DNA from: Flavobacteriales bacterium | GTDB lineage: Bacteria > Bacteroidota > Bacteroidia > Flavobacteriales_G > Salibacteraceae | DNA: 64,000 nucleotides | NCBI GenBank assembly: GCA_020435995.1 | Contig: JAGQYO010000003.1 | Coordinates: 51,878 to 115,877, forward strand | Direction: 5' to 3' | In this document: one piece after another, positions 53,956-63,498 of the stretch | How positions within the stretch are numbered: the first letter of the stretch is position 1 | Layout: each line of letters starts with the position of its first letter | The notes under the pieces: model-generated | Told to the model about the DNA's origin: nothing | Database searches by the model: none | The model's input: the letters and a program-made list of their open reading frames with translations, nothing else | Position numbers and translations under genes: made by a program

Positions 53956-54638
53956 TGCGGTTTTCAGTTTTCGCATTTGCCTTGTTTATTACCCTCAGTT
54001 CATGTAAGAAAGCGGAAAAACCACAAGTAGATTTGGGGTTTGATTATTACCCCAACGCAATAGGTTCTCAGATTGTGTATTCAGTTGATAGTATTGTTTA
54101 CAACAGTTTTACGCTTACTGTGGATACTTTCAAGTTCGAAATAAAAGAAGTGCAAAAGGAACAAATAAAAGACGATGGAGGCCGCGATATTGTAGTGATG
54201 AGCCGATGGAAAAACAGCCCAAAAAAAGGCTGGAAAGAGGTGAAATCATGGCAGTTCTACAAAGACAATTTTATTGTAGAAGAACAAAAGGAAAATTTGA
54301 GAATTGTGAAAATGAATTTCCCGGTTGTTGATGGTCAATCTTGGGACGCCAATGTAAGAAACACGCAAGCTAGCCAAACCTACCGACTGACAGGCCCCCA
54401 ATCCGAAATTATACTAGGCAACTCGTATAGTGAAGTAGTTATAGTTGATCAACTTGACGAAAGCGACCCCTTGCAGCTTCAGGTGAATCGGGCCTTCGAA
54501 AAATATGCAAAAGGAGTTGGCTTGGTCTATAAGTACAACAAAAGCTTGAAGCGATTTACTACAGGAGAACCTGGTGACGTTCCCATTGATTCAGGATTAA
54601 TTTACATTCAGCAAATCAAGTCACATTCTGGTCAATGA
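53955..54638 (+). CDS. Lipoprotein of unknown function
   Basis: The 227-residue product has a lipoprotein signal (MRFSVFAFALFITLSSCKK). The mature part is beta-rich, with GSQIVYSVDSIVYNSFTLTVDTFKFEIKE at the start and a late YAKGVGLVYKYNKSL. No family was recognised. It sits between the MORN-like protein and the T9SS subtilisin, overlapping both by one and four bases. That makes it part of an exported-protein operon. Confidence 0.75.
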   Translation: MRFSVFAFALFITLSSCKKAEKPQVDLGFDYYPNAIGSQIVYSVDSIVYNSFTLTVDTFKFEIKEVQKEQIKDDGGRDIVVMSRWKNSPKKGWKEVKSWQFYKDNFIVEEQKENLRIVKMNFPVVDGQSWDANVRNTQASQTYRLTGPQSEIILGNSYSEVVIVDQLDESDPLQLQVNRAFEKYAKGVGLVYKYNKSLKRFTTGEPGDVPIDSGLIYIQQIKSHSGQ

Positions 54639-56281
54639 GAAGGGTGATTCTTTTGGCCCTTACGGCACAGATTATTTGTGATTTTTGCTATGGTCAAAAT
54701 TATTACCTAGTCACGTTTACTGACAAATCAAATAGCCCATACTCGCTTTCTCAACCCAGTGAATTTCTATCGGAACGCGCCATCAATCGGAGAGTCAAAA
54801 ATGGTGTCGATATTCTACCAGAAGATTTGCCTATAACTCCCGCTTATATGGCACAATTAAAACAGGTGAGTGGTCTAAAAATACACACAAAACACAAGTG
54901 GCTTAATGCCGTGGCGATCTCTGTTTCATCTGACTTTCAATTAGACCAAATTTCGGGCTTAACTTTTATTAAAAACATAAAAACCATCTCCTTAGAAACT
55001 CATTCGAAAAAGAGTGGACACGACAAATTTCAAATGGAAACAGAGTCGTACCGAGCTGACTATGGCGATGCATGGGCGCAGGTGGGAATGCTATCCGTTG
55101 ACGAACTACATCGAGCTGGATATACAGGCAAGGGCGTACTCATTGCTATAATCGATGCGGGCTTTAGGCACGTTGATACTTTAAAGCTATTTCAAAAACT
55201 ATGGACCAATGGTCAAATTATAGGTCAATGGGATTTTGTAGAAAATGATGGCAATGCCTTACATGGAAGCAACCATGGAATGCAAGTATTGAGCACCATG
55301 GCTTGTGAAGCTTCTGGGAAACTCGTTGGAACTTCACCTCATGCAAGTTATGTTTTGTACCGAACAGAAGATATAAGCTCAGAAAAAAGAATTGAAGAAT
55401 ACAACTGGGCAGCTGCGGCAGAATACGCCGATAGTGTGGGAGCAGACATCATCAACTCATCGCTAGGATATACAGTTTTCGATGATGCTAGAGACAACTA
55501 CACGTATGCCCAAATGGATGGCAAAACAGCAGTTTGCACCCAAGCTGCAGAAAAAGCTGCAAGTAAAGGTATTGTCGTGGTCAATTCGGCGGGCAATAGT
55601 GGAAGCGGATCTTGGTATCATATAGGTGCCCCAGCTGATGGTCCAAATGTATTTTCTATAGGCGCCGTAACCAGCGATCAAATGATAGCGGCATTCTCTT
55701 CAAGAGGGCCCAACTCTGCCGGAGTTTTAAAACCCAATGTATGTGGACAAGGGCAATTGGCAACTATTGCTTCAACGGTAGATTCTATTGAAATTCAGAA
55801 ATCCAATGGCACTTCATTTTCGGCTCCCATTATCGCAGGTGCCTGTGCATCGCTCATTCAAGCTAACCCAAATTCAAATGCAGTGAGTATAAAATTAGCC
55901 ATCGAACAAAGCGCACACCTCCACTCCACCCCAGACAATAATTTCGGCCATGGAATTCCTGATTTCTCAAAAGCGGATGAAATTTTAAAAAACAATCGCT
56001 TTGATTTTAAATCACCCGATTATTGGAATGCAGCTGTTCTCTCTCCGAATCCGGCACTCAATTTTTTTAATCTAGAATTAGTTTGCCAGGTTGATGAATC
56101 AATTTCTATAGAAATACACGACTCAAAAGGTTCACATATTAGATCTTTCAACCTAAGAGGTGCTCAAGGATACAACAAGTTTAGAATAAATGTAGAAGAG
56201 CTCAACACAGGAGTTTATATGGTTTTTGTAAAAAGGGCGTCTTACGAATTCACAAAAAAATTGATTATCGGACGGTTATAA
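54635..56281 (+). CDS. Subtilisin-like (S8) serine protease with T9SS type A sorting domain
   Basis: The 548-residue secreted protease has a signal peptide (1-20, ending CYGQ). A propeptide-like region to about 150 precedes the S8 catalytic domain, with D174 (IIDAGFRH), H214 (GSNHGMQV), N321 (SAGNSG, oxyanion) and S394 (NGTSFSAP). The last 75 residues are a type A T9SS domain (LSPNPALNFFNLE, IEIHDSKGSHIRSFNL, LNTGVYMVFVK, KKLIIGRL). It should be exported and processed by T9SS. It overlaps the lipoprotein gene by four bases. Confidence 0.94.
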   Translation: MRRVILLALTAQIICDFCYGQNYYLVTFTDKSNSPYSLSQPSEFLSERAINRRVKNGVDILPEDLPITPAYMAQLKQVSGLKIHTKHKWLNAVAISVSSDFQLDQISGLTFIKNIKTISLETHSKKSGHDKFQMETESYRADYGDAWAQVGMLSVDELHRAGYTGKGVLIAIIDAGFRHVDTLKLFQKLWTNGQIIGQWDFVENDGNALHGSNHGMQVLSTMACEASGKLVGTSPHASYVLYRTEDISSEKRIEEYNWAAAAEYADSVGADIINSSLGYTVFDDARDNYTYAQMDGKTAVCTQAAEKAASKGIVVVNSAGNSGSGSWYHIGAPADGPNVFSIGAVTSDQMIAAFSSRGPNSAGVLKPNVCGQGQLATIASTVDSIEIQKSNGTSFSAPIIAGACASLIQANPNSNAVSIKLAIEQSAHLHSTPDNNFGHGIPDFSKADEILKNNRFDFKSPDYWNAAVLSPNPALNFFNLELVCQVDESISIEIHDSKGSHIRSFNLRGAQGYNKFRINVEELNTGVYMVFVKRASYEFTKKLIIGRL

Positions 56282-56291
56282 AACCAAAATT

Positions 56292-57173
56292 ATGAAGTCG
56301 AATATTTCAGAAAAACTTTTCGAAAATTTTAAATGGATTGATGTTGAACACCCCAGCATGGATGTAATTAAAAAAATTGCTGGCGATTACGACATTGATT
56401 TTCACCTTATTGCCGATAGTATGGAGCGTGGCCATCTTCCTAAAATTGAAAAAAATGATCGTTACGAATTCATTATCATGAGGGCATATTCAGCCCTAGC
56501 AGATGAAAAAGTCGCCAATGTGGGAGAACTCTCCAATAAAATTGCTTTTTTCTGCTATGAGGACAAGCTCATTTCAGTGCATCGGGCCCCATTTGAATTT
56601 CTTAAAATAAAAGGCAATTTCAAATCATCCAAAGAACTTCTGATTCACATAATTGGAGAAATGATCGAAACGTTTGTTACTCCTTCTAAATGGCAAAGTG
56701 ATAAAATTGATGAAGTAGAGAAAACAATATTTCTGGAAGGTGAACAAAATATTTCATTGGAAGAATTGTACTTTCAAAAATCACATACCCGAATCAGTAA
56801 AAAACTACTTCAAATTACCCAACGCGTTCTAATCAGAATACAAGCGGATGAACATTCGAGAAGCGCACTCCAAGATGTAAAAGACAACATTCTCAACCTG
56901 ATACTCCTATTTGATGAAGTAGAAGAAGACGTGAATAACCTTATGAATACCTACATTTCAGTAACTGCCCAAAAAAGCAATGATGTCATGAAACTGCTGA
57001 CTATATTTTCAGCTTTTTTTCTGCCGCTCACCTTTATTGTGGGAGTGTATGGAATGAATTTCCACTATATGCCTGAACTTGATTGGCGCTATGGCTACGG
57101 CACGGTGCTAAGCGCTATGACAGTGCTAGCCGTGCTCATTTATTTTTGGTTTAAAAAGAGAAAGATCATGTAA
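56292..57173 (+). CDS. CorA-family magnesium/divalent cation transporter
   Basis: The 293-residue inner-membrane protein has a cytoplasmic N-terminal domain and long helices to about residue 230. Two membrane helices follow (FSAFFLPLTFIVGVYGMNF and VLSAMTVLAVLIYFWF), with the CorA pore motif GMN. It imports Mg2+ or other divalent cations. The gene begins 10 bases after the protease stop. The length is within the normal range for short CorA forms. Confidence 0.92.
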   Translation: MKSNISEKLFENFKWIDVEHPSMDVIKKIAGDYDIDFHLIADSMERGHLPKIEKNDRYEFIIMRAYSALADEKVANVGELSNKIAFFCYEDKLISVHRAPFEFLKIKGNFKSSKELLIHIIGEMIETFVTPSKWQSDKIDEVEKTIFLEGEQNISLEELYFQKSHTRISKKLLQITQRVLIRIQADEHSRSALQDVKDNILNLILLFDEVEEDVNNLMNTYISVTAQKSNDVMKLLTIFSAFFLPLTFIVGVYGMNFHYMPELDWRYGYGTVLSAMTVLAVLIYFWFKKRKIM

Positions 57174-57210
57174 CTTCCTAATAAGAGGAAGGCCTAATTC
57201 TCCAATTGGT

Positions 57211-57780
57211 TTATTTCCGTTTAAAAATGATTGGGTTGTAATTTGCAGGATTTTTGGGCCCCTTTTCGGCGTAGAATTTTTCAATTATAGCCATGTCTTT
57301 ATTAAAATCACCCGTTGGATACAAAACATCACCAAAGCCAAGCACTCGTTTTTCGTAATCCATAAAACCCAAAACAATAGGCAACTGGGTATCAATAGCC
57401 GTATAGTAAAAACCAGTTTTCCAGCGCTCCACCCTACTCCTTGTCCCTTCAGGTGGAAATAAAAGATATAATGAAGATTTTGACTCAAGCAAAGATTTCA
57501 ACATGGTGGTCAAATCGTTTCTTTTACTTCTATCTACAGGTATGCCTCCAGTAGCCTTAAACAACCAAGTAAATGGCCAAAAGAAAAATTCCTTTTTGAT
57601 GAGGTATCTCAGGTTTTCAATCCCCATAAAATGTAGAGCTGGCAAAGCATATACAAAGTCCCAATTGCTGGTGTGAGGCGCGCCTATTACAACACATTTG
57701 TTGATCGACTTATCTACATCATATTGGATTGTCCAGCCGCCCATTTTTAACACCAAACGATATATTAAATTCTTCAACAC
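57211..57780 (-). CDS. PlsC-like acyltransferase
   Basis: The 189-residue protein has acyltransferase motifs: GAPHTSNWDFVYALP (H-x4-D, motif I), GGIPVDRSKR (motif II area) and FPPEGTRSR (motif III). It resembles small 1-acyl-glycerol-3-phosphate acyltransferases of Bacteroidota and would esterify lysophosphatidate or a related lipid at the membrane. The start is GTG at 57780, with TTG three bases later as an alternative. A TACATTTG element lies 18 bases upstream. Confidence 0.88.
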   Translation of the reverse strand: MLKNLIYRLVLKMGGWTIQYDVDKSINKCVVIGAPHTSNWDFVYALPALHFMGIENLRYLIKKEFFFWPFTWLFKATGGIPVDRSKRNDLTTMLKSLLESKSSLYLLFPPEGTRSRVERWKTGFYYTAIDTQLPIVLGFMDYEKRVLGFGDVLYPTGDFNKDMAIIEKFYAEKGPKNPANYNPIIFKRK

Positions 57781-57797
57781 CTTATCTGAGATTTCGG

Positions 57798-57805
57798 CAA
57801 ATGTA
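57798..57805 (-). promoter_or_regulatory. -7 promoter element for the acyltransferase gene
   Basis: On the minus strand TACATTTG matches TAnnTTTG, 17 bases before the start codon. Confidence 0.5.
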
Positions 57806-57863
57806 GAAATTCATAAACAACGCTAATTATCAAAATGAAAATGTGCTCAAATAGGCATTCGCT

Positions 57864-57871
57864 TATATTTG
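57864..57871 (+). promoter_or_regulatory. -7 promoter element for the BatA gene
   Basis: TATATTTG matches TAnnTTTG and lies only 7 bases before the ATG, so the transcript should be nearly leaderless. A weak -33 (TGTG) is 18 bases upstream. Confidence 0.5.
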
Positions 57872-57878
57872 TGCTTTA

Positions 57879-59915
57879 ATGAAATTCATCTATCCGGAAT
57901 TCTTGCTTGCGCTTCTCGCGGTGTCGATTCCTATTATCATCCACCTTTTTAATTTTCGCAAATACAAAAAAGTATTTTTCACCAACGTGAAATTTCTGCG
58001 CGAGGTAGTAGAAGAAACCACTAACCGCAGCCGATTAAAACACCTACTCATTTTAGCTTCTCGGGTTTTGGCTATTACTTTTTTAGTACTGGCGTTTGCA
58101 CAACCCTACTTGCCCACCAACGAAAACCAAAAACAAATCAAATCAAATGCTGTGAGTATCCTTTTGGATAATTCCTTTAGCATGAGCGGTTCGAGCGAGC
58201 AAGGGCCTTTAATTGAAGTAGGTAAGCAGTATTGCTATGGCATATTAAATAGCTTCGAAGAAAGCGATCGTTTTCAATTTGCATTAAACGATGGCGGGAG
58301 TGGAAACACCAGGTTTTCACACAAAGGCTCCATTGAAGAAGCTATTGGAAATAGCCACATGTCCTTTGTAAGTGAAGATTTGAAGGGCGAAATCAGCCGC
58401 ATGACCCAAGCCGTTAACGAACGAGAAGAGGACGGCAAAAAGGTATTTGTTGTAAGTGATTTTCAAAAATCAGGTTTTGGCTTATCAGCTGATGATTTCG
58501 ACACAAGTGTGAGTTATCACCTCATTCCACTTCAGCCTAATAGTGCTGCCAATGTTTACATAGATAGTGTGTGGTTTGAATCACCTGTAAGAAAAATTGG
58601 TGTACCCGACGAATTATTTTTTAGGGTGCAAAATGCGAGTGAAACCACCTACGAATCCTTTCCTGTAAAACTACATATCAATGGACAGCAAAAAGCGATG
58701 ACCAATATTAATTTGGTAGCTAATGGATCAAAAATGGGTTCAATGAGTTATACCCTTTATGAACCTGGGCTCAAAATGGGTTCTGTTTCATTAGAAGACT
58801 TCCCTATCACCTTTGATAATGAACTGTTTTTTAGCTATAGCCTTAAAGAAAAAATCCCCCTATTGGTTATCAACCCCAAGGATACCTCCAAAATATTTAG
58901 CGCTCTATTTGGCAATGACCCAAACTTTTCACTCGTTCAAACTTCCACCAATGAAGTAACCTCTACGGATATCAACTTAGCGGATTTGATTATTCTAAAT
59001 GGTCTTAATGATTGGAGCAGCGGAATAAGCAACGAACTTATAGGAGCCATTTCATCTGGCAAAAGACTCATGATTTTTCCAGGTGAAGATATTAACTTAA
59101 ACACCTTTAATTCACTGTTGCTGTCTCTTGAATCAAGTCAGTTTGTTTCACTTGACACCCAACGGATCGGTGTAAGTCAGGTGAATTATAACTCTGAAAT
59201 TTTCGCCAATACATTCAACTCCACCTCCGACCGACAAGACCTACCCAAGGTGTTCAAACATTATAAATCCAAAACCAGAACTTTGGAAAACCTTGAGGTT
59301 ATCCTTTCCTTAGACAATGGTGATAACCTCTTGGTGGAGTCCTCATTCAAGAAGGGAAAAACTTACGTTTGGACATCCTCCCTATCAGAGAGTTGGTCTA
59401 ATTTGAGCAAGCACGCACTTTTTGTAGTGGGTGTGTACCAAGCGGCCACCTTAATTTCCTCTTCCTCAGATTTATATTCTGTAATAGGAGAAAATGCATT
59501 TACGAAAATCCAAATGGACAATTTCAAAACAGAAACTGTGGTTCTCAAATCGGAGCAAACGGAGTTTATTCCAGAAATAAGGAAGGCCGGAAACCTCATC
59601 GAACTATGGTTTTATGACAATTTAAAATCGGCAGGTCAATATCAAATAGTGGCCGATGAGAAAATCCTTGGTTGCGTGAGTGTAAATTATTCAAGAAAAG
59701 AAAGTGTTATAAATCCATTGGGTGAAGAAGGCCTTGCTGATTTTGTTGCTCAAAATGAATTGTCCAACGTATTTGTTCACACCGATGATTTTGATACCAT
59801 TTCCAATTCTATTCACCGCATATCAGAAGGCAAAAAACTCTGGGAGCTAATGTTGTACTTGGCTTTGCTGATGCTATTATTTGAAATACTTTTGATCAAA
59901 TTCTGGAAAGAATGA
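57879..59915 (+). CDS. BatA-domain membrane protein
   Basis: The 678-residue protein starts with the BatA transmembrane domain (IYPEFLLALLAVSIPIIIHLFNFRKYKKV, then a second helix VLAITFLVLAFAQPYL). A VWA-like region follows: AVSILLDNSFSMSGS has the MIDAS D-x-S-x-S, and KKVFVVSDFQKSG follows. Most of the rest is beta-rich, and a final helix lies near 655-675 (MLYLALLMLLFEILLIKF). BatA proteins are linked to aerotolerance and envelope functions in Bacteroidota, but no other Bat gene is here. The stop overlaps the next gene by four bases (ATGA). Confidence 0.9.
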   Translation: MKFIYPEFLLALLAVSIPIIIHLFNFRKYKKVFFTNVKFLREVVEETTNRSRLKHLLILASRVLAITFLVLAFAQPYLPTNENQKQIKSNAVSILLDNSFSMSGSSEQGPLIEVGKQYCYGILNSFEESDRFQFALNDGGSGNTRFSHKGSIEEAIGNSHMSFVSEDLKGEISRMTQAVNEREEDGKKVFVVSDFQKSGFGLSADDFDTSVSYHLIPLQPNSAANVYIDSVWFESPVRKIGVPDELFFRVQNASETTYESFPVKLHINGQQKAMTNINLVANGSKMGSMSYTLYEPGLKMGSVSLEDFPITFDNELFFSYSLKEKIPLLVINPKDTSKIFSALFGNDPNFSLVQTSTNEVTSTDINLADLIILNGLNDWSSGISNELIGAISSGKRLMIFPGEDINLNTFNSLLLSLESSQFVSLDTQRIGVSQVNYNSEIFANTFNSTSDRQDLPKVFKHYKSKTRTLENLEVILSLDNGDNLLVESSFKKGKTYVWTSSLSESWSNLSKHALFVVGVYQAATLISSSSDLYSVIGENAFTKIQMDNFKTETVVLKSEQTEFIPEIRKAGNLIELWFYDNLKSAGQYQIVADEKILGCVSVNYSRKESVINPLGEEGLADFVAQNELSNVFVHTDDFDTISNSIHRISEGKKLWELMLYLALLMLLFEILLIKFWKE

Positions 59916-61174
59916 AAATCGTACTTAGAAACGCAAAAATCGTTCATAAGGGACACGCCCTTCACGGGCAGCGAAAAGATATATTAATCGAAAATGGATT
60001 AATTAAAGACCTTGACTTTAAGGGAACATTAGCTCCTAAAACTACCGAAGTTATATCCAAAAATCTTCATGTTAGCGCTGGGTGGCTCGACCTAAAAGCC
60101 CATTTAGGACAGCCTGGATTTGAAGAAAGAGAAACCTTAGAATCAGGTTCGAAAGCCGCATCCGCAGGGGGATTTACTAGAGTTGCTGTTTTGCCTACCA
60201 ATCAGCCCATTACTGAAAATAAATCAACGGTAGAGTTCATTAAAAAATTCGGAACCAACCAGCTCGTTGAGCTCCTTCCTTATGGTGCTATAACCAAAGG
60301 CTGTAATGGAAGTGACCTGGCCGATTTGTATGACATGCACAACGCTGGAGCCGTTGGGTTTACTGATGACATACACCACATTCAAAATCCCAAATTGCTT
60401 CAATTGGCCTTGGAATACACGCAAGGCTTTAACGGACTGGTTATTTCCTCTCCTCTTGAATACCATGTTGCTGGAAAAGGAAATGTAAATGAAGGTGAGA
60501 CTTCTACTCGCTTGGGTTTAAAGGGAATTCCCCATTTTGCTGAAGAAATACAAGTTAGTCGAGATTTAAAAATATTAGAATACACAGGCGGACGGCTCCA
60601 CTTTTCGGGAATTTCGAGTGCCGAAAGTTTTGCACAGATAGCTAAGGCTAAAAAGAAGGGTCTCAACGTAACTTGTGAAATCGCAGCTCACTTGTTGGTT
60701 TTGAACGATTTGGTGCTTGAAGAATTTGATTCCAACTATAAGGTAATGCCTCCTATTCGCACCGAAAAGGACCGAAGGGAAATCGTAAAGGCCGTTAACG
60801 CTGGGATAATTGATGCTGTAGTTTCTGACCATCGCCCCCAGAACATTGAAAATAAAGATTGTGAATTTGAAACAGCTCATTACGGCATGATTGGGCTACA
60901 AACCGTATTCTCTCATTTAATAGATGTTATAAAAGATGTCGATTTGATCGTTGAAAAACTGACTTCTGGCCCATTTAAAGTGTTGGGGATGCCGATAAAT
61001 GACATAAAAGTTGGAGCAAAAGCCAACCTTACCATTTTTGACCCCGATACCAAATGGAACTTTGACAAAAAACAAGTTTTATCCATTTCTCACAACACAC
61101 CCTTTATGAATAAAATCCTCATCGGCAAAGCATTAGGTATAGTCAACGGAAAAAACCTTCACCTCAATTCTTAA
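59912..61174 (+). CDS. Dihydroorotase-like amidohydrolase, probably degenerate
   Basis: The 420-residue protein belongs to the class I dihydroorotase family by overall pattern. It has the catalytic barrel, YGAITKG, PPIRTEKDRREIVKAVNAG and ADHYGMIGLQTVF-like blocks. The first metal-binding HxH is K62-A63-H64 (LDLKAHLGQPG), and the late TDHAPH-type motif is SDHRPQ. Two zinc ligands are therefore changed, so it may be catalytically dead, like the non-catalytic DHOase partners of aspartate transcarbamoylase. It overlaps the BatA gene by four bases, and the kinase gene begins five bases after it. Confidence 0.82.
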   Translation: MKIVLRNAKIVHKGHALHGQRKDILIENGLIKDLDFKGTLAPKTTEVISKNLHVSAGWLDLKAHLGQPGFEERETLESGSKAASAGGFTRVAVLPTNQPITENKSTVEFIKKFGTNQLVELLPYGAITKGCNGSDLADLYDMHNAGAVGFTDDIHHIQNPKLLQLALEYTQGFNGLVISSPLEYHVAGKGNVNEGETSTRLGLKGIPHFAEEIQVSRDLKILEYTGGRLHFSGISSAESFAQIAKAKKKGLNVTCEIAAHLLVLNDLVLEEFDSNYKVMPPIRTEKDRREIVKAVNAGIIDAVVSDHRPQNIENKDCEFETAHYGMIGLQTVFSHLIDVIKDVDLIVEKLTSGPFKVLGMPINDIKVGAKANLTIFDPDTKWNFDKKQVLSISHNTPFMNKILIGKALGIVNGKNLHLNS

Positions 61175-61179
61175 GTCAC

Positions 61180-62907
61180 TTGAATCATCGACTTCTACTT
61201 TCGCTGTTATTTGTTCTGCTTATTGTTTCTCCAAGAGCACAAGGGTCTGTTGTAAATTCAGACTCGCTTATGGATGAAGCGAACCGGCTCTACCTTAAGG
61301 GAGAATTTGCCCAAGTTCTAACCCTCATTAATACAGTAAGGAAAGAAGCCATAAGAACGGGAGATCACGACCGAGAAGTTTTTACCTTAACCATGATGAT
61401 AGACATGAACCGAGCAACCCAAAATTACACTGTAGGCCTGGCATTTTTGGATGAACTTAATTCTAAACTAAGACCGGAAGATGGTAGATTTAAAGCAATG
61501 GCATTAAATTTAAAAGGAGCAATTTATTACGAATTGTCTAAGCATGATAGCGCCCTCATTTTTGCCAAACAATCACTCAGATTATCTCAAAAACTGAATC
61601 GCAAAAGATTAACAAGCAGCAACTTAAATCTTATAGGCGCTTGCTACAAACAAACAAACCAGGATTCTAGTTTACACTATTTAAATTTGGCAATTGAACA
61701 CTATTCGGCTACCAACGACTCTGATAATTTGGCACTTGGATATATCAATTTGTCTAGCACACTGGGCTCTCTTGGACGCTATAAGGAAATGGAAGAAATG
61801 TCGAAAAAAGCCATTGATTTGAGCTTTAAGAGCGGAATACCAGTATATGCCTCTATGGGATACGGCCAACTTATGGACGCATATCGGGGTCTCAAGGAAA
61901 TAGACTTAGCGTTTTGGGCCATGTCGCAGCGAGACAGTATCAACTTCGAGGTAAGAAATAACCAAAGCCAAATGGAAGTATCCCAACTTCTCAAACAAAT
62001 TGAAGATGAAAAGGAGTTAATTGAAGACGAAAGAAACCAACTATCGGAACTTTTAGATGTTCGAAGTAACATCATAATGGCAACCGCCATCAGTGTAATT
62101 CTTTTATTACTCACAACCATCTTTCTATTGATTCGAAACGGTAGAGAAAGAAAAAAGAACCTGAACGACATGAAGAACCTAAATAAGGAGATCATTGAAT
62201 ATTCAGACAGACTACAAGAACTAAACGATACCAAGGATAAAATTTTATCAGTAATTAGCCACGACTTGCGGGCCCCATTTGCTCACCTACTTACCTACCT
62301 TTCTTTTGGTAATGAAGGACTTAGCGAGGCAGACCGCGAGCAAGTAAATAAAGAGCTTATCCAAAATACCCAAAATGGACTGTTTATGCTCGATAACTTA
62401 TTGTATTGGGCCAATAGCCAAGCTCATGAGGGAATGCATATCGATACCAAACTTTTCAATCTTAAGCTCTCCACCCAAACATTGATCACTCAATTAAAAG
62501 AAACCACCAACACCAAAGAAATTGACATCCAGAACAACTGCCAAAGCCTCAACATTACCACTGACGAGGTGCTATTTCAAATTGTGTTGAGGAACTTGCT
62601 TTCAAACGCCATTAAGTTCAGCCCTATGAAAAGCGTGATAGAAGTAGCTTCAGGAAAATTCGGTAACGAAGTTCGGATTTTTGTTATCGATCACGGAAAA
62701 GGAATTAAGGAATCGATTGTAAAGGCAGTAATAAATGTACATGGGCCAATTTCGCCAGACACGGGCACCGAAGGCGAGCGAGGAGCTGGACTTGGCTTAA
62801 GGCTTTGCTTGCAATTTGTAAAAATGCTCGGAGGAGAATTGCTTTTTGAGATCAACCCTTCGGGTGGTACTACTGCCATTTTTAAATTGCCTATCAATCC
62901 GAAGTAA
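61180..62907 (+). CDS. TPR-containing sensor histidine kinase (orphan)
   Basis: The 575-residue protein has a signal segment, TPR units to about residue 260 (NLKGAIYYELSKHDSALIFAK, YINLSSTLGSLGRYKEMEEM), a coiled coil, and one membrane helix (298-318). The kinase core follows: H361 in VISHDLRAPF, N-box LLSNAIKFS, and G boxes IDHGKGI and GERGAGLGLRL. Signals sensed by the periplasmic TPR region would drive phosphorylation of a response regulator encoded elsewhere. It starts at TTG, five bases after the DHOase-like gene. Confidence 0.92.
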   Translation: MNHRLLLSLLFVLLIVSPRAQGSVVNSDSLMDEANRLYLKGEFAQVLTLINTVRKEAIRTGDHDREVFTLTMMIDMNRATQNYTVGLAFLDELNSKLRPEDGRFKAMALNLKGAIYYELSKHDSALIFAKQSLRLSQKLNRKRLTSSNLNLIGACYKQTNQDSSLHYLNLAIEHYSATNDSDNLALGYINLSSTLGSLGRYKEMEEMSKKAIDLSFKSGIPVYASMGYGQLMDAYRGLKEIDLAFWAMSQRDSINFEVRNNQSQMEVSQLLKQIEDEKELIEDERNQLSELLDVRSNIIMATAISVILLLLTTIFLLIRNGRERKKNLNDMKNLNKEIIEYSDRLQELNDTKDKILSVISHDLRAPFAHLLTYLSFGNEGLSEADREQVNKELIQNTQNGLFMLDNLLYWANSQAHEGMHIDTKLFNLKLSTQTLITQLKETTNTKEIDIQNNCQSLNITTDEVLFQIVLRNLLSNAIKFSPMKSVIEVASGKFGNEVRIFVIDHGKGIKESIVKAVINVHGPISPDTGTEGERGAGLGLRLCLQFVKMLGGELLFEINPSGGTTAIFKLPINPK

Positions 62908-63028
62908 TTGAGCTTTAATTGTCACTAGTGCAGGTTTACTTTTACTACTGCGATTACATTTCTCTTCGTCACGGCCAATACCTTTCATAAAATTAGTATT
63001 ATTGTTTAGTAATCAAAAAAAGACAATT

Positions 63029-63232
63029 ATGAAAAAAATAGTATCTGTAGCTATTGCCGCTGTTTTCGTTTTAGGCATGGCATCTTGTAAGAAAGACTAT
63101 ACTTGTGTGTGTAAGGTTAATGGTGTTGTAGACAACTCATTGCCACTGGGCAAGCAAAAAAAGAGTGACGCTGAAACAGCCTGTAGTTTGTATCAAGTTT
63201 CAGGAGAAGTTTGCGAAATTGAAAAAAGCTAA
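63029..63232 (+). CDS. Small lipoprotein
   Basis: This 67-residue product has a lipoprotein signal (MKKIVSVAIAAVFVLGMASC, cleaved before the cysteine at residue 20). The mature part has four more cysteines (YTCVCKV, ACSLYQ, VCEIEK) and may form two disulfides. It resembles small cysteine-rich lipoproteins common in Bacteroidota. The ATG at 63029 opens the signal; a start 27 bases upstream is less likely. Function is unknown. A strong terminator follows. Confidence 0.75.
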   Translation: MKKIVSVAIAAVFVLGMASCKKDYTCVCKVNGVVDNSLPLGKQKKSDAETACSLYQVSGEVCEIEKS

Positions 63233-63250
63233 TTAAAATGCTTCATAAAG

Positions 63251-63282
63251 AAAACGCCTTGTAAACCAAGGCGTTTTTTTTT
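63251..63282 (+). terminator. Intrinsic terminator after the small lipoprotein gene
   Basis: A perfect 11-bp stem (63251-63261 with 63267-63277) and a 5-base loop run into nine T residues. Confidence 0.9.
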
Positions 63283-63300
63283 GCTCTTTTTTTTGCACCT

Positions 63301-63330
63301 ACCCACACTCTGAACCAAGTTCAAAGTGGG
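63301..63330. repeat. Palindromic hairpin
   Basis: CCCAC (63302-63306) pairs with GTGGG (63326-63330), and inside it GAAC pairs with GTTC (63312-63315 with 63319-63322). It may be a further REP-type element in this intergenic block. Confidence 0.4.
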
Positions 63331-63388
63331 AATAGGTCAAAACAGTAAGTCATTGCATAAAAAAAGCGCTCCGAAAAGTGCTTCTTGT

Positions 63389-63428
63389 AGCGAGAGCCCT
63401 CGCTGCCGCACGAATCCTTTCGCGTGGC
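63389..63428. repeat. Tandem REP-like hairpins upstream of the RAYT gene
   Basis: AGCGAG-AGCC-CTCGCT (63389-63404) is a perfect 6-bp hairpin. The next 24 bases (63405-63428) fold into a second one with loop TCCT, a 4-bp inner stem, one mismatch and a 5-bp outer stem containing one G-T pair. The loop TCCT is also found in the palindrome at 13507-13522. Pairs of such hairpins next to a RAYT gene are the typical arrangement. Confidence 0.6.
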
Positions 63429-63498
63429 TTTCATTACTAAGCAGCTTATCCAATTATAGTTAAGCCCAATTCAAGACAAGCCTATTATCTTTGGCCTC

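Noticed and set aside
57174..57191. Hairpin CTTCCT/AGGAAG after corA as a terminator
   Set aside because: The stem is only six base pairs and no T tract follows on either strand.
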